DNA of 64,000 bases from Thiodiazotropha sp040793985 (GCA_040793985.1 JBFNJI010000002.1:62001-126000); one strand, 5' to 3'. Numbered from the stretch's first letter, positions 26,066 through 35,429 are shown. Translations and numbers: made by a program. Notes: generated from the sequence alone by a model not told the origin.

Positions 26066-27061
26066 TTATTGCCAGGGTCTGTAGTAGGGGCCTAAGGTGG
26101 TGCTGGCTCCTTCCGATACCTGGTCCAGGGAGTCGTTCCATGCAGACGTTGCAACATAGGCCTTGGGATCTTTCAGACAGCGGTCGATCGCCTCACGCCA
26201 GACTTTCGTGACCTGACCGACATAGGCCGGTGTGCGCTGCCGGCCTTCAATCTTGATTGCCCTGATACCGGCATGATGCAACTCAGGAAGCAGGGCCAGC
26301 GTATTCAGCGAAGTGGGCTCTTCGATGGCGTAAAATACGTTATCGCCAACTGCGAAACGTCCCTTGCAGATCGTCGGGTAACCGGCCGTTTCATGTTTCT
26401 CGTAGCGATCGGTCAATAATCCGCCGAGGCGGGACTCAAGCCCGGCGGGCGTCTCCCTGTACTCAACAAACTGGGCAGGCGAACAGGCGCCGTGGGTATT
26501 AGGGGATTCACCGGTGACATAGGATGAGAGGATGCAACGGCCTTCCACCATTACACAGAGGCTGCCGAAACCGAAGACTTCAATCTCAATAGGGGTATTT
26601 GCCACCACCTGCTCAACCTGGCTGAGTGACAGCACCCGCGGCAGTACCGCGCGCTTGATTCCGAACGAGTCGTGATAGAAGGCTAGTGCCTCATAGTTGG
26701 TACTCGAGGCCTGAACCGAGAGATGGAGATTGAGGTCGGGCCATTGTCGGCTGGCGTAGTCGAGTACACCGATATCGGCACAGATCAGGGCGTCTACAGA
26801 GAGTGACGCCGCGCTGTCCACCGCCTGACGCCAGCGCTCCCAACCATCCGGTGTTGGATAGGTGTTGATCGCCATGAAGACCCGCCTGCCTCGTTTTTTT
26901 GCATAGTCAATGCCTTCGCGGGCACGCTTTTCATTGAAGTTCAGTCCGGGAAAATGACGCGCGTTGGTGTCATTGCGCAGACCGAAGTAGACGGCATCCG
27001 CACCATTGTCTACAGCGGCTTTTAGCGAGGGCAGGTTACCTGCGGGACAGACCAGTTCCAT
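26066..27061 (-). CDS. ubiU: UbiU, O2-independent ubiquinone hydroxylation subunit (U32 family)
   Basis: 331 residues, as in E. coli YhbU/UbiU. MELVCPAGNLPSLKAAVDNG is the U32 start, and VEGRCILSSYVTGESPNTHG leading to ACSPAQF holds the Fe-S cysteines near 170 and 193, with a further Cys in YPTICKGRF near 232. It forms a heterodimer with UbiV in the anaerobic branch of ubiquinone synthesis. The YhcC-like gene ends 16 bases upstream and ubiV starts two bases downstream. Together with ubiT this implies ubiquinone synthesis under low oxygen. Confidence 0.9.
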   Translation of the reverse strand: MELVCPAGNLPSLKAAVDNGADAVYFGLRNDTNARHFPGLNFNEKRAREGIDYAKKRGRRVFMAINTYPTPDGWERWRQAVDSAASLSVDALICADIGVLDYASRQWPDLNLHLSVQASSTNYEALAFYHDSFGIKRAVLPRVLSLSQVEQVVANTPIEIEVFGFGSLCVMVEGRCILSSYVTGESPNTHGACSPAQFVEYRETPAGLESRLGGLLTDRYEKHETAGYPTICKGRFAVGDNVFYAIEEPTSLNTLALLPELHHAGIRAIKIEGRQRTPAYVGQVTKVWREAIDRCLKDPKAYVATSAWNDSLDQVSEGASTTLGPYYRPWQ

Positions 27062-27077
27062 CGTTGTGCATACTCAT

Positions 27078-27995
27078 TTAGGCAACCTGTCGACACAGAG
27101 CGCGTCGCCGTTGCAGTTCATTGGTAATGGCGTTCAATACCCGCCACTTCTTTGCGCACCAGAGAGGGGCCAGCAGAATCGACTCCGGTGCGGTGCCGGT
27201 GAGGCGGTGCCAGACCACATTCGATGGGGCCTGTTCAACCAAGTCGGCGGCAATCTGGACATACTCCTCGAGGCTGAGCGGTTGGTAATCTCCGTAGCGC
27301 CAGCTGTTGGCCAGTTGGGTGCCTTTGACCACGTGCAGGGGGTGGAGCTTGAGGCCGTCGGTTCCCAGTTCCAGCACTCTGCGCAGTGTTTCGCTGTTGT
27401 GCTGGGCAGATTCCCCCGGCAGACCGGCAATCAGGTGGGTGCAGACCTTGAGGCCCCGCTGCCGGGCGCGGGTGACACTCCGTGCATACTCGCCAAAGCC
27501 GTGTCCTCGATTGACCACGGCGAGGGTTTCGTCAAATGCCGACTGTAATCCGAGTTCCAGCCAGATCTCATAACCCCGTTGCTGATAGCCTGCAAGCAGA
27601 TCGAGTACGCCGTCCGCTACACAGTCCGGACGGGTGCCGATGGAAAGTCCGATGACATCCTCATCCGACAGGGCCTCGTCATAGAGGGCGGTCAGTCTTT
27701 CTATCTCCCCATAGGTATTGGTATAGGCTTGAAAATAGGCCAGATACTTACCGGCCCCCGTACGTTTACGGATTACCCGCCTGCCCGCTGCCAGTTGTTC
27801 CTTGATCGGTTTCGGTTGACGTCCATTCGGGCTGAAGGAGACATTGTTGCAGAAGGTACAGCCACCGCTACCTTTGCTGCCGTCACGGTTGGGGCATGTG
27901 AACGCGGCATCCAGTGCGATTTTGTGGACACGTTCACCATAGCGTTTCAGCAGGTATTGGCCAAAAGTCGGAACTTGTTGTGACAGGGTTGTCAT
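27078..27995 (-). CDS. YhcC-type radical SAM protein (TIGR01212 family)
   Basis: 305 residues from ATG 27995. FGQYLLKRYGERVHKI (about 11-26) is the family start. The radical-SAM cluster is CPNRDGSKGSGGCTFCNN (Cys near 34, 46 and 49), a longer Cys spacing than the usual CX3CX2C and normal for this family. The E. coli homologue YhcC has no settled function. It stands between another radical SAM gene and ubiU, so it may belong to the low-oxygen operon. The start lies 14 bases from the upstream stop. Confidence 0.85.
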   Translation of the reverse strand: MTTLSQQVPTFGQYLLKRYGERVHKIALDAAFTCPNRDGSKGSGGCTFCNNVSFSPNGRQPKPIKEQLAAGRRVIRKRTGAGKYLAYFQAYTNTYGEIERLTALYDEALSDEDVIGLSIGTRPDCVADGVLDLLAGYQQRGYEIWLELGLQSAFDETLAVVNRGHGFGEYARSVTRARQRGLKVCTHLIAGLPGESAQHNSETLRRVLELGTDGLKLHPLHVVKGTQLANSWRYGDYQPLSLEEYVQIAADLVEQAPSNVVWHRLTGTAPESILLAPLWCAKKWRVLNAITNELQRRRALCRQVA

Positions 27996-28008
27996 CGCGT
28001 GTTTCCGC

Positions 28009-28641
28009 CTAACCGACCTCATTCAGGATACGGCGGCGAAATTTCACATGCATCGATTTTGCCAATGCTTCGCATGCCGCGATATCCACCCCGTGCAGAC
28101 CGTCGATTGCGGTTGCCGTTACCTCTTCTATATGTTGTGGCGCCAGGCGCAGGAATTCCAGCATGGCTTCATAGGAACCGGGCAGGTTGGGACGACAATG
28201 GAGGTCATAGATCTCCCTGTCCTGTGCATTCAGCGATACCGAGAGTGCATCCACGCACTTGCCAAGTTCCGGGAGGGTATCGTGCTTATGCACCAGATTA
28301 CACAGTCCGTCGGTATTTACCCGCACCTTGCCGCCATGCTGTTTGATATAGCTTGCTACCTGAAGCAGAACGTTCAATCTCAGCGTCGGTTCGCCATAGC
28401 CGCAAAAGACAACTTCATCGTAGCGTGCAGGGTCATCAATCGAGTCGATAATCTCCTCCACGGTGGGGCGATGATCAAAAGTCAGGTCGTACCCTTTGAC
28501 GTTCATGTCTCCGAACGTCTTCGGGCAGAAGGCACACTCCAAGGTGCAACGATCGGTAATACTGAGATAGAGATTTTGTCCTATTTGATAGCTTATCTGT
28601 TGTTCCACTGTTATCACTGGGCCTGAAATCGGATGTGTCAT
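28009..28641 (-). CDS. TatD-associated-type radical SAM protein
   Basis: About 210 residues from ATG 28641; GTG codons at 28617 and 28608 are possible alternatives closer to the family start. NLYLSITDRCTLECAFCPK carries the CX3CX2C cluster motif. VKGYDL, EVVFCGYGEPTLRLN, KVRVNTDGLCNL and DALSVSLNAQ match the family named after its link to TatD nucleases (TIGR04038 type). No tatD gene is adjacent here; instead it heads an operon with YhcC, UbiU and UbiV. The reaction is unknown. An FNR-like site lies just upstream. Confidence 0.8.
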   Translation of the reverse strand: MTHPISGPVITVEQQISYQIGQNLYLSITDRCTLECAFCPKTFGDMNVKGYDLTFDHRPTVEEIIDSIDDPARYDEVVFCGYGEPTLRLNVLLQVASYIKQHGGKVRVNTDGLCNLVHKHDTLPELGKCVDALSVSLNAQDREIYDLHCRPNLPGSYEAMLEFLRLAPQHIEEVTATAIDGLHGVDIAACEALAKSMHVKFRRRILNEVG

Positions 28642-28666
28642 CCTAGCGTTAGAATTGCCTGAAACA

Positions 28667-28680
28667 ATGACTTTGATCAA
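28667..28680 (-). promoter_or_regulatory. FNR/Anr-like box upstream of the radical SAM-ubiUV operon
   Basis: Read on the minus strand, TTGAT-CAAA-GTCAT matches the FNR consensus TTGAT-N4-ATCAA at eight of ten positions. It lies 26-40 bases upstream of the annotated ATG. If it acts as a class II site centred at -41.5, transcription would start near 28632, which would favour one of the GTG starts downstream. Control by an oxygen-sensing regulator fits the gene content. Confidence 0.45.
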
Positions 28681-28833
28681 AACAATCGGGGTAGGGTATT
28701 GCAAGAGGGGGTTAGTGCCTGCCTGGGCAAATCGATGCTAGGGGTGTTTGCGGGACAAATTGAGGTTTAAAAAATGAAAATATTTCATGGAGTTGATACA
28801 CCAGCAGGGTGAAAGGGGCTGGTACGGCAGCTA

Positions 28834-30297
28834 TCAGGAGCCGATTGCCTGGATGGTTTTCTGGCAGATCGCCTTGAAGTTGTCGTACTGCTGGCGTGTC
28901 ACCCCCGGACCGCTGATGCCGTTGTCGGCATAGAACAGTCCCACAGGTTTGCCATGAATGAAGACCGACATGGTAACGAAGCCGCTGTTGTTCATCTGTT
29001 CAAGCGCGGATTGGGGAATCATGGGCAGGTATTTTTCCGCATTGGCCTTGTTCAGTGAAACCGCTTGTGGTTTGTTCAGTAAGACTTTGAATAGACTCGG
29101 TTTGGTTATATTCAACACAAACCCCTTGAGGGAGAGCTGCTGTTCAGATTCCACCACGAACCGTGCCTTGAGGGTTGTCTTGTCGGGACTCAGCATGGCA
29201 AACATGGTTCTGCTCAGGCCAAGTTCCTCATGCATCTGCTGCAGGGCGCTGCTGAGTAGTTGCTGGAGCGGATTTACCCGCTTTTTCTCTGCCTGCTCCG
29301 GACTGGCGGCTGGCGTTTCAGTCGCAGTGGGCTTGGATGGCGGCTGCCGCTCCTCTGCGGGGGATGGTTCCGTACGCGTTGTTGCCGCTTCCCCTGCGTC
29401 CGCCTGCACGGCCGCCTCCTTTTTCCCTTTCGGCGGCTCCAGGCCGGAGGAGATGAGATAGAAGGCCGGCAGCGGCAGCGGGAGCCTATGCAGTTCCCGC
29501 GCCGCCTCTGCAGCTATGCGGTGGAGATTGGCGATGGTCGAATCCTGGGGTATTTCGAGAAATTCCGCCAGTAATTCGATGTCATTATCGGTTCTGGAAC
29601 GGTGCCATCCCAAGCTGCTGTCACTCGCCAGCGTGGATGCCAGCATCACGGTCAACGGCCTCGGTTGATAACTATTGGAGGCCTCTAGGGTTTCCTGGAT
29701 CAGTTCCGGCAGCCGCCAATTCTGGCTCAACTGGACACTGAGTTCATCCAGGGTGAAGCCGAGGATCGCGCGCGCAGCGCTGTCCCGGGGGGTGTGGTTG
29801 ACGATTTTTTCCTGGATCGGGCGCATGCTCTCCGCGGCCTTCGACCAGAGTGCCATCTCTCCGATGTCGTGCAGCAGGGCGGCGGTGTAGAGTGAGTCGG
29901 ACTCGTGCCAACCCCGTAGTTTGGCAAATTCGCGGGCATAGATGGCGGCATGGGCGGCCCGGCTGTAGCAGCCGATGAGGCCGCGCCTGGGTGGACCTTT
30001 CAACTTCTCTTCGAGGGAGGGCAGGGTATGGCTTGCCTGCTCGATTGCCTCCATGCCCAGCAGGGGGACTGCCAGAGAGATCTTCGTTACCGGCTCTTTC
30101 GGCTGGTTGGGCAGATTGCGGAGCCGCTGCAATACGTAGAGGCTGAATCCCGGATCCCTGGAGATGATCTCAGAGAGTCTATTGTGATTGACACTCGATT
30201 TCCCCAGCAGATCCCTGACGTTGGTCAGTGTCCTTTGCATCACCGGTAAGGGTTCTGAGGCGAGTGTACGGGTCCACTCTTGGACTGTTTGGGTCAT
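28834..30297 (-). CDS. HDOD-domain protein with a C-terminal domain of unknown type
   Basis: 487 residues. The HDOD domain (about 15-215) has LSEIISRDPGFSLYVLQRL near the start and ALLHDIGEMALWS near 143, the HD-like core without full phosphohydrolase motifs. Residues about 290-340 are a low-complexity linker rich in Ala, Pro, Glu and Thr. The last 150 residues (SALQQMHEELGLSRTMFAML onward, ending with VSLFYADNG-type strands, FKAICQKTIQAIGS) look like a GAF-like ligand domain. HDOD proteins are signalling adaptors in motility, biofilm or stress control. It reads divergently from yebC. Confidence 0.75.
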   Translation of the reverse strand: MTQTVQEWTRTLASEPLPVMQRTLTNVRDLLGKSSVNHNRLSEIISRDPGFSLYVLQRLRNLPNQPKEPVTKISLAVPLLGMEAIEQASHTLPSLEEKLKGPPRRGLIGCYSRAAHAAIYAREFAKLRGWHESDSLYTAALLHDIGEMALWSKAAESMRPIQEKIVNHTPRDSAARAILGFTLDELSVQLSQNWRLPELIQETLEASNSYQPRPLTVMLASTLASDSSLGWHRSRTDNDIELLAEFLEIPQDSTIANLHRIAAEAARELHRLPLPLPAFYLISSGLEPPKGKKEAAVQADAGEAATTRTEPSPAEERQPPSKPTATETPAASPEQAEKKRVNPLQQLLSSALQQMHEELGLSRTMFAMLSPDKTTLKARFVVESEQQLSLKGFVLNITKPSLFKVLLNKPQAVSLNKANAEKYLPMIPQSALEQMNNSGFVTMSVFIHGKPVGLFYADNGISGPGVTRQQYDNFKAICQKTIQAIGS

Positions 30298-30489
30298 CCT
30301 ATTGCTCTGTTAAAAACGTCTGTAGCAGCCAAATCGGTTTGTCTGTCCGCATGATTTTCATGCTATCGAATTGTACTCAACAAGTCGGCAAATTAGTGTG
30401 ATTCTTAAGCCTCTTCGATTCCTCTGTTTCTGCAGCATCGGCTGGATGATAAAATGCCGGGTTTAGATTTCCAGTTTTGAGAGGTTTGT

Positions 30490-31236
30490 ATGGCAGGACA
30501 CAGTAAGTGGGCCAATATCAAGCATAAAAAGGCCGCGAATGATAAAAAGCGCGGCAAGATTTGGACCAAGCTGATTCGAGAGATTACCGTGGCTGCCCGC
30601 ATCGGGGGAGGGGACATCAATGCCAACCCACGTTTGCGGCTGGCGGTGGATAAAGGGCTTGGTGCGAATATGCCCAAGGATACCATCGAGCGCGCCATCA
30701 AACGCGGTGCGGGGGGTACCGAGGGGGATAACTACGATGAGATCCGCTACGAGGGTTATGGCCCCGGGGGAACCGCGGTAATGGTCGATTGCATGACCGA
30801 TAACCGCAACCGTACCGCCTCGGAGGTGCGTCACGCCTTCAGCAAGCTGGGCGGCAACCTGGGTACCGACGGCTCCGTATCCTACCTCTTCAGCAAACAG
30901 GGAATGATCAGTTTCTCACCCGGAGTGGATGAAGACGCGGTGATGGAGGCGGCCCTGGAGGCAGGGGCCGAGGATGTGGTAAGCAACGAGGATGGCTCGA
31001 TCGATGTAATCTCCACCCCAGAGAGTTTCGCCGCCGTAAAGGATGCCCTGATCGCGGCCGGACTCACACCCGATACCGACGAGGTGACCTACAACGCCTC
31101 GACCAGCGCGGTACTCGATCAGGATGATGCGGATAAGCTGCTGCGCATGGTCGATATGCTGGAAGATCTGGACGACGTACAGAACGTCTACACCAATGCC
31201 GAGATCTCTGACGAGATTTTGGATGCCATCGGCTGA
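30490..31236 (+). CDS. yebC: YebC/PmpR-family regulatory protein
   Basis: 248 residues. MAGHSKWANIKHKKAANDKK is the invariant family start. GGGDINANPRLRLAVDKG and NMPKDTIERAIKRG follow. YebC-type proteins bind DNA as transcriptional regulators in some bacteria and assist ribosomes on proline-rich stretches in others. AGAGG precedes the ATG. It begins the run yebC-ruvC-ruvA-ruvB, the common gammaproteobacterial order. Confidence 0.96.
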   Translation: MAGHSKWANIKHKKAANDKKRGKIWTKLIREITVAARIGGGDINANPRLRLAVDKGLGANMPKDTIERAIKRGAGGTEGDNYDEIRYEGYGPGGTAVMVDCMTDNRNRTASEVRHAFSKLGGNLGTDGSVSYLFSKQGMISFSPGVDEDAVMEAALEAGAEDVVSNEDGSIDVISTPESFAAVKDALIAAGLTPDTDEVTYNASTSAVLDQDDADKLLRMVDMLEDLDDVQNVYTNAEISDEILDAIG

Positions 31237-31254
31237 AACACGCAGTATTTTTTA

Positions 31255-31761
31255 ATGTTACGCATTATCGGTATCGATCCAGGGTCCCGCCAGACCGGTT
31301 ACGGTCTGATCGACTCGGATGGCATGCATTCGGTCTATCTGACTCACGGTGTCTTGAAACTGAGCGGTCAACCGCTTCCCCCCAGATTGGGTGAGATATT
31401 TTCGGCTGTCACTCATCTGATCCAGGAGTATCAACCGCAAGTAATGGCCATAGAAGAGGTTTTTGTAGCCAAGAATCCCGCTTCAGCCCTCAAGCTGGGG
31501 CAGGCGAGGGGGGCGGCCATCTGTGCCGCGGTGGATCGTGGTCTGAGTGTGGTGGAGTATACCCCGACCCGTATCAAGCAGGCAGTTGTCGGTACGGGCA
31601 GGGCGGACAAGGAGCAGATTCAGCATATGGTGAAGATGATTCTTGGATTGCGGGAGCGACCCCAGGCGGATGCCGCGGATGCCTTGGCGGTGGCGCTGAG
31701 CCACGCCCATACCCATACCACCCTGGCGCGCCAGGCCAGCCAAGGAAAGAGAGGTATCTAG
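31255..31761 (+). CDS. ruvC: Holliday-junction resolvase RuvC
   Basis: 168 residues. Nuclease that cuts four-way DNA junctions in recombination. The acidic active-site residues are in IGIDPGS (Asp8), AIEEVF (Glu near 67) and ADAADALAVALSHAH (Asp near 138 and 141). It is 18 bases after yebC and followed by ruvA and ruvB. Confidence 0.97.
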   Translation: MLRIIGIDPGSRQTGYGLIDSDGMHSVYLTHGVLKLSGQPLPPRLGEIFSAVTHLIQEYQPQVMAIEEVFVAKNPASALKLGQARGAAICAAVDRGLSVVEYTPTRIKQAVVGTGRADKEQIQHMVKMILGLRERPQADAADALAVALSHAHTHTTLARQASQGKRGI

Positions 31762-31816
31762 TGCATCAATCGTGGCATAATCCCCGTCGGATTCGACAAC
31801 CGGATAACAGCCCAGG

Positions 31817-32425
31817 ATGATAGGTCGCCTCAAAGGGGAGCTTGCCCACAAGCAGGCCCCCAACCTTCTGCTCGATGTCAATGGCGTAGGCTATGAACTG
31901 GAGGCACCGCTCTCCACCTTTTTTACCCTGCCGGATTGCGGTAAACCGGTAACCCTCTTCACCCATCTGGCGATACGCGAGGATGCCCATGTTCTCTACG
32001 GCTTTGCCACGGAGTCGGAACGCATCCTGTTTCGAAGCCTGCTCAAGGTCAGCGGTATAGGTGCCAAAATGGCGCTGGCCATACTCTCCGGGATGAGTGC
32101 CGATGAGTTTAGCCGCTGTGTGGAGAGTGAGGATGTGGCCTCCCTGGTACGGTTGCCGGGCATAGGGCGTAAGACCGCGGAACGCCTGATCGTGGAGATG
32201 CGTGACAGATTGGCGAAGCTGGGCGATTTGGCACCGACCGGCGGCCAACTGCAGAGAGACCGGACCACAGGTCCCGGCAGTGCGACGGCAGAGGCTGTGG
32301 CCGCACTGGTGGCATTGGGTTATAAACCCCAGGAGGCAAGCCGCATGGTCAAGGCCGTTGCGGAGGATGAGATGGAGAGTGAGAGCCTGATTCGCGCTGC
32401 GCTGCAGAACGCGGTGCAGAAATAG
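31817..32425 (+). CDS. ruvA: Holliday-junction branch-migration protein RuvA
   Basis: 202 residues. An N-terminal OB-fold starts MIGRLKGELAHKQAPN, and the helix-hairpin-helix motifs LLKVSGIGAKMALAILSG and LVRLPGIGRKTAERLIVEM (near 75 and 110) bind the junction. The C-terminal domain, after a linker, contacts RuvB (AVAALVALGYKPQEASRMV). It forms a tetramer that directs RuvB. Confidence 0.97.
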   Translation: MIGRLKGELAHKQAPNLLLDVNGVGYELEAPLSTFFTLPDCGKPVTLFTHLAIREDAHVLYGFATESERILFRSLLKVSGIGAKMALAILSGMSADEFSRCVESEDVASLVRLPGIGRKTAERLIVEMRDRLAKLGDLAPTGGQLQRDRTTGPGSATAEAVAALVALGYKPQEASRMVKAVAEDEMESESLIRAALQNAVQK

Positions 32426-32452
32426 CGGTTTACTGCTGTAGAGATAGATCGA

Positions 32453-33496
32453 GTGAGTAACGAACCCAGACTGATCAACGGCGATGCCAGCGGCGACGAC
32501 GCCGCACTAGACCGCGCCATCCGTCCCAGACACCTGCGTGACTATGTGGGACAGGCTGCGGTGTGTGAGCAGATGGAGATCTTCATACCCGCCGCCAAGG
32601 CACGGGGCGAGGCGCTGGACCATGTGCTTATTTTCGGCCCTCCGGGATTGGGTAAGACCACCCTGGCGCATATCATTGCCAACGAGATGGAGGTCAACCT
32701 CAGGCAGACCTCGGGGCCGGTGCTTGAAAAGCCGGGTGATCTGGCGGCGTTGCTGACCAATCTCGAACCCCACGATGTGCTCTTTGTCGATGAGATCCAT
32801 CGCCTGAGCCCGGTGGTGGAGGAGGTGCTCTACCCGGCAATGGAGGATTTTCAACTCGATATCATGATCGGCGAGGGGCCGGCCGCGCGCTCGATCAAGC
32901 TCGATCTGCCACCCTTTACCCTGGTCGGGGCGACCACCCGCGCCGGTCTCCTGACCTCTCCCCTGCGGGACAGGTTCGGTATTGTGCAGCGGTTGGAGTT
33001 TTACAACAGTACCGACCTGGCACAGATTGTCACGCGTTCCGCGGACATACTCAATATCGGCATGGACACGGATGGGGCGGGAGAGATCGCCCGTCGCTCC
33101 AGGGGTACGCCGAGAATTGCCAACCGCCTGCTGAGACGGGTACGCGACTATGCCCAGGTAAAACAGGACGGACATATCAATGCCGAGGTGGCGGACAGGG
33201 CGTTGAGCATGCTCAAGGTCGATGGCAACGGCTTCGACGCCATGGACCGACGCCTGCTGCTGGCTGTCATCGAGAAGTTCGAAGGCGGACCGGTCGGTGT
33301 TGACAATCTGGCGGCGGCGATCGGGGAAGAGAAGGGAACGATTGAGGATGTGCTTGAACCCTACCTGATACAACAGGGGTTTCTGATGCGGACACCCAGG
33401 GGGAGGGTGGCGACCAAGGCGGCCTATCTACACTTCGGCCTGTCACCGAAACCCGGTGAACAGCTGCCGACAGAGGATGATCTGTTCCGTGGATAG
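32453..33496 (+). CDS. ruvB: Holliday-junction branch-migration ATPase RuvB
   Basis: 347 residues from GTG 32453. AAA+ motor. Walker A is GPPGLGKTTLA (about 62-72), Walker B is VLFVDEIHRL (about 108-117), and sensor I is GATTRAGLL. IRPRHLRDYVGQ near the N-terminus is family-typical. A winged-helix domain forms the C-terminus. It drives branch migration with RuvA and ends the ruvCAB group; the tol genes follow after 188 bases. Confidence 0.97.
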   Translation: MSNEPRLINGDASGDDAALDRAIRPRHLRDYVGQAAVCEQMEIFIPAAKARGEALDHVLIFGPPGLGKTTLAHIIANEMEVNLRQTSGPVLEKPGDLAALLTNLEPHDVLFVDEIHRLSPVVEEVLYPAMEDFQLDIMIGEGPAARSIKLDLPPFTLVGATTRAGLLTSPLRDRFGIVQRLEFYNSTDLAQIVTRSADILNIGMDTDGAGEIARRSRGTPRIANRLLRRVRDYAQVKQDGHINAEVADRALSMLKVDGNGFDAMDRRLLLAVIEKFEGGPVGVDNLAAAIGEEKGTIEDVLEPYLIQQGFLMRTPRGRVATKAAYLHFGLSPKPGEQLPTEDDLFRG

Positions 33497-33684
33497 AGAA
33501 CGGGAGCGACGTTTCACCGCACCCGATGGGAACTCATCCTGAATCACACACTCATAGTTTGGGATTTATTACTCTGATTGGCTAATTTCACTACCATCGG
33601 ATTACGAAGATAAGTAATATTACTCGATTATTTAGTTGCACATCATGATGTTGGCGCATAACTGATTCGGGTTTGGAAAGAGGT

Positions 33685-34107
33685 ATGAACGACGAGTCGC
33701 ACTCTTTTGTCTGGCCGGTCAGGGTCTACTACGAGGATACCGATGCCGGTGGTGTTGTCTACTACGCCAACTATTTGAAATTCATGGAGCGGGCACGCAC
33801 CGAATGGCTGCGTTCCCTGGGATTTGAGCAGGACCAGTTACTGCAACGGGACGGGATCATCTTCGCAGTTCGCGAGGTTGAAGTGGGTTACCATCATCCC
33901 GCCCGATTCAACGATGCCCTGGAGATCGTTGCCATGCTGGCCAAAAAAGGACGTGCCAGTCTCACCTTTGCTCAGGAGGTGATACGAACATCGGACGCTC
34001 AGCTGTTGTGCAGGGCGACCATAAAAATTGCCTGCGTGGATATGAAAACGATGCGCCCCACACCCATTCCAAAGCGACTTTTGATGGAGATACCGGATGT
34101 CGACTGA
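33685..34107 (+). CDS. ybgC: Acyl-CoA thioesterase of the Tol-Pal locus
   Basis: 140 residues from ATG 33685; a TTG at 33673 would add four. Hot-dog fold with VYYEDTDAGGVVYYANYLKF, including the catalytic Asp of the 4-hydroxybenzoyl-CoA thioesterase-like group. It cleaves acyl-CoA or acyl-ACP and is linked to phospholipid synthesis in E. coli. Its stop overlaps the tolQ start by 11 bases, so the two are translated together. Confidence 0.94.
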   Translation: MNDESHSFVWPVRVYYEDTDAGGVVYYANYLKFMERARTEWLRSLGFEQDQLLQRDGIIFAVREVEVGYHHPARFNDALEIVAMLAKKGRASLTFAQEVIRTSDAQLLCRATIKIACVDMKTMRPTPIPKRLLMEIPDVD

Positions 34108-34771
34108 CCTTACCATTACCCATCTGATTCTCAATGCCAGTGCGGTGGTGCAGTTCGTGATTGCCCTGTTGGTCTTCGCATCCGTCAGCTCCTGGAGCAT
34201 GATCTTCGACCGCATGCGCGTGCTGAAACAGGCCGGCAGGTCAGCTGACGAGTTCGAGGGGCGCTTCTGGTCCGGGGGAGACCTGGCTGAACTCTATCGC
34301 CAGATCGAGCGGGAGACCGATGATGAGTCGGGGATGGCGGCTATTTTCCGTGCTGGATTTCGCGAATTCGCGCGCTTGCGCACCAAGGGGCACAAGGACC
34401 CTATGGCAATGGTCCACGGTGCCCAGCGCTCCATGCGGGTCTCGTTGAATCGGGAGGTCGATCGTTTGGAACACCATCTCTCGACCCTGGCCACGATCGG
34501 TTCCACCAGCCCTTATGTAGGCTTGTTCGGAACCGTCTGGGGCATAATGAACTCATTCACCGCCCTGGGAAATGTCAAGCAGGCGACCCTGGCCTTGGTG
34601 GCTCCCGGCATCGCCGAGGCGCTGATCGCCACGGCCATAGGTCTGTTTGCCGCCATCCCGGCGGTGGTTGCCTACAACCGCTACTCCAACGATGTCGAGC
34701 GACTCAACAACCGCTATGACGACTTTGTTGAAGAGTTTGCAACGATCCTGCAGCGCCAGGCAGTGGCCTAG
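34097..34771 (+). CDS. tolQ: TolQ, inner-membrane motor subunit
   Basis: 224 residues, three membrane segments (about 14-36, 130-155 and 165-190). With TolR it uses the proton gradient to energise TolA during cell constriction. LATIGSTSPYVGLFGTVWGI (about 131-150) is the ExbB/TolQ/MotA signature. Confidence 0.96.
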   Translation: MSTDLTITHLILNASAVVQFVIALLVFASVSSWSMIFDRMRVLKQAGRSADEFEGRFWSGGDLAELYRQIERETDDESGMAAIFRAGFREFARLRTKGHKDPMAMVHGAQRSMRVSLNREVDRLEHHLSTLATIGSTSPYVGLFGTVWGIMNSFTALGNVKQATLALVAPGIAEALIATAIGLFAAIPAVVAYNRYSNDVERLNNRYDDFVEEFATILQRQAVA

Positions 34772-34784
34772 CCGGCAGCGGGCA

Positions 34785-35210
34785 ATGAGTCGTCAAAAAA
34801 ACCGCCGTCGCCCGATGTCAGAGATCAATGTGGTGCCCTACATTGATGTGATGCTGGTATTGCTGGTGATCTTTATGATTACTGCGCCCCTGTTAACCCA
34901 GGGGGTCAAGGTTGAACTACCCCAGGCCGATGCGGAGCCACTGCCGAATGAAGTGGATGAGCCCCTGGTGGTAACGGTTGATCAGGCAGGTGACATGTAT
35001 ATCGATGTCGGCCAGGACAAGGATCTGCCTGTTGAACCCGACACCCTGGTGAAAAGAGTACGAGCTGTCCTGAAGCACAAGCCGAAGACGCCGATCATGG
35101 TGCGCGGCGACGCAGGGGTGGCCTATGGGCGCGTGGTGGAAGCGATGGTGCTTTTACAGGCCGGTGGGGCTCCCAGCGTCGGCTTGATCACGGAGCCGCC
35201 GGAGTCATAG
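34785..35210 (+). CDS. tolR: TolR, inner-membrane motor subunit
   Basis: 141 residues from ATG 34785. The short cytoplasmic start MSRQKNRRRPMSEINVVPYI precedes one membrane segment with the proton-carrying Asp in YIDVMLVLLVIFM. The periplasmic domain follows. It begins 13 bases after the tolQ stop. The frame is open upstream to 34647, but that part overlaps tolQ and is not family-like. Confidence 0.96.
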   Translation: MSRQKNRRRPMSEINVVPYIDVMLVLLVIFMITAPLLTQGVKVELPQADAEPLPNEVDEPLVVTVDQAGDMYIDVGQDKDLPVEPDTLVKRVRAVLKHKPKTPIMVRGDAGVAYGRVVEAMVLLQAGGAPSVGLITEPPES

Positions 35211-35255
35211 GGCCTGTTGATACAGAACATGTCTATCCGGTTGTCCATGAACGAG

Positions 35256-35311
35256 GCGCCAATCGAGGCGCGAGGAGAGAATTTTGCAGATTCCAGATGA
35301 ACAACGAGCAA
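35256..35311. repeat. 56-bp intergenic repeat, copy 1 (before tolA)
   Basis: 49 of 56 positions match 36378-36433 in the same orientation. Core features are GCGCCAATC, GGCGCGAGGAGAGAA and ATGAACAACGA. A small hairpin (GACG-GGG-CGTC, 35318-35328) follows. With its partner it brackets tolA. Confidence 0.75.
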
Positions 35312-35429
35312 TACCCGGACGGGGCGTCACTTGCTCATCAAAAGCGACAGCCAGTCGCTTATGCCGTCTTGCGGGAAAAAGTTTGGTTTCCGGCAGGCGC
35401 GTTTGGAATGGTGTGACCAGGCCCTAGTA

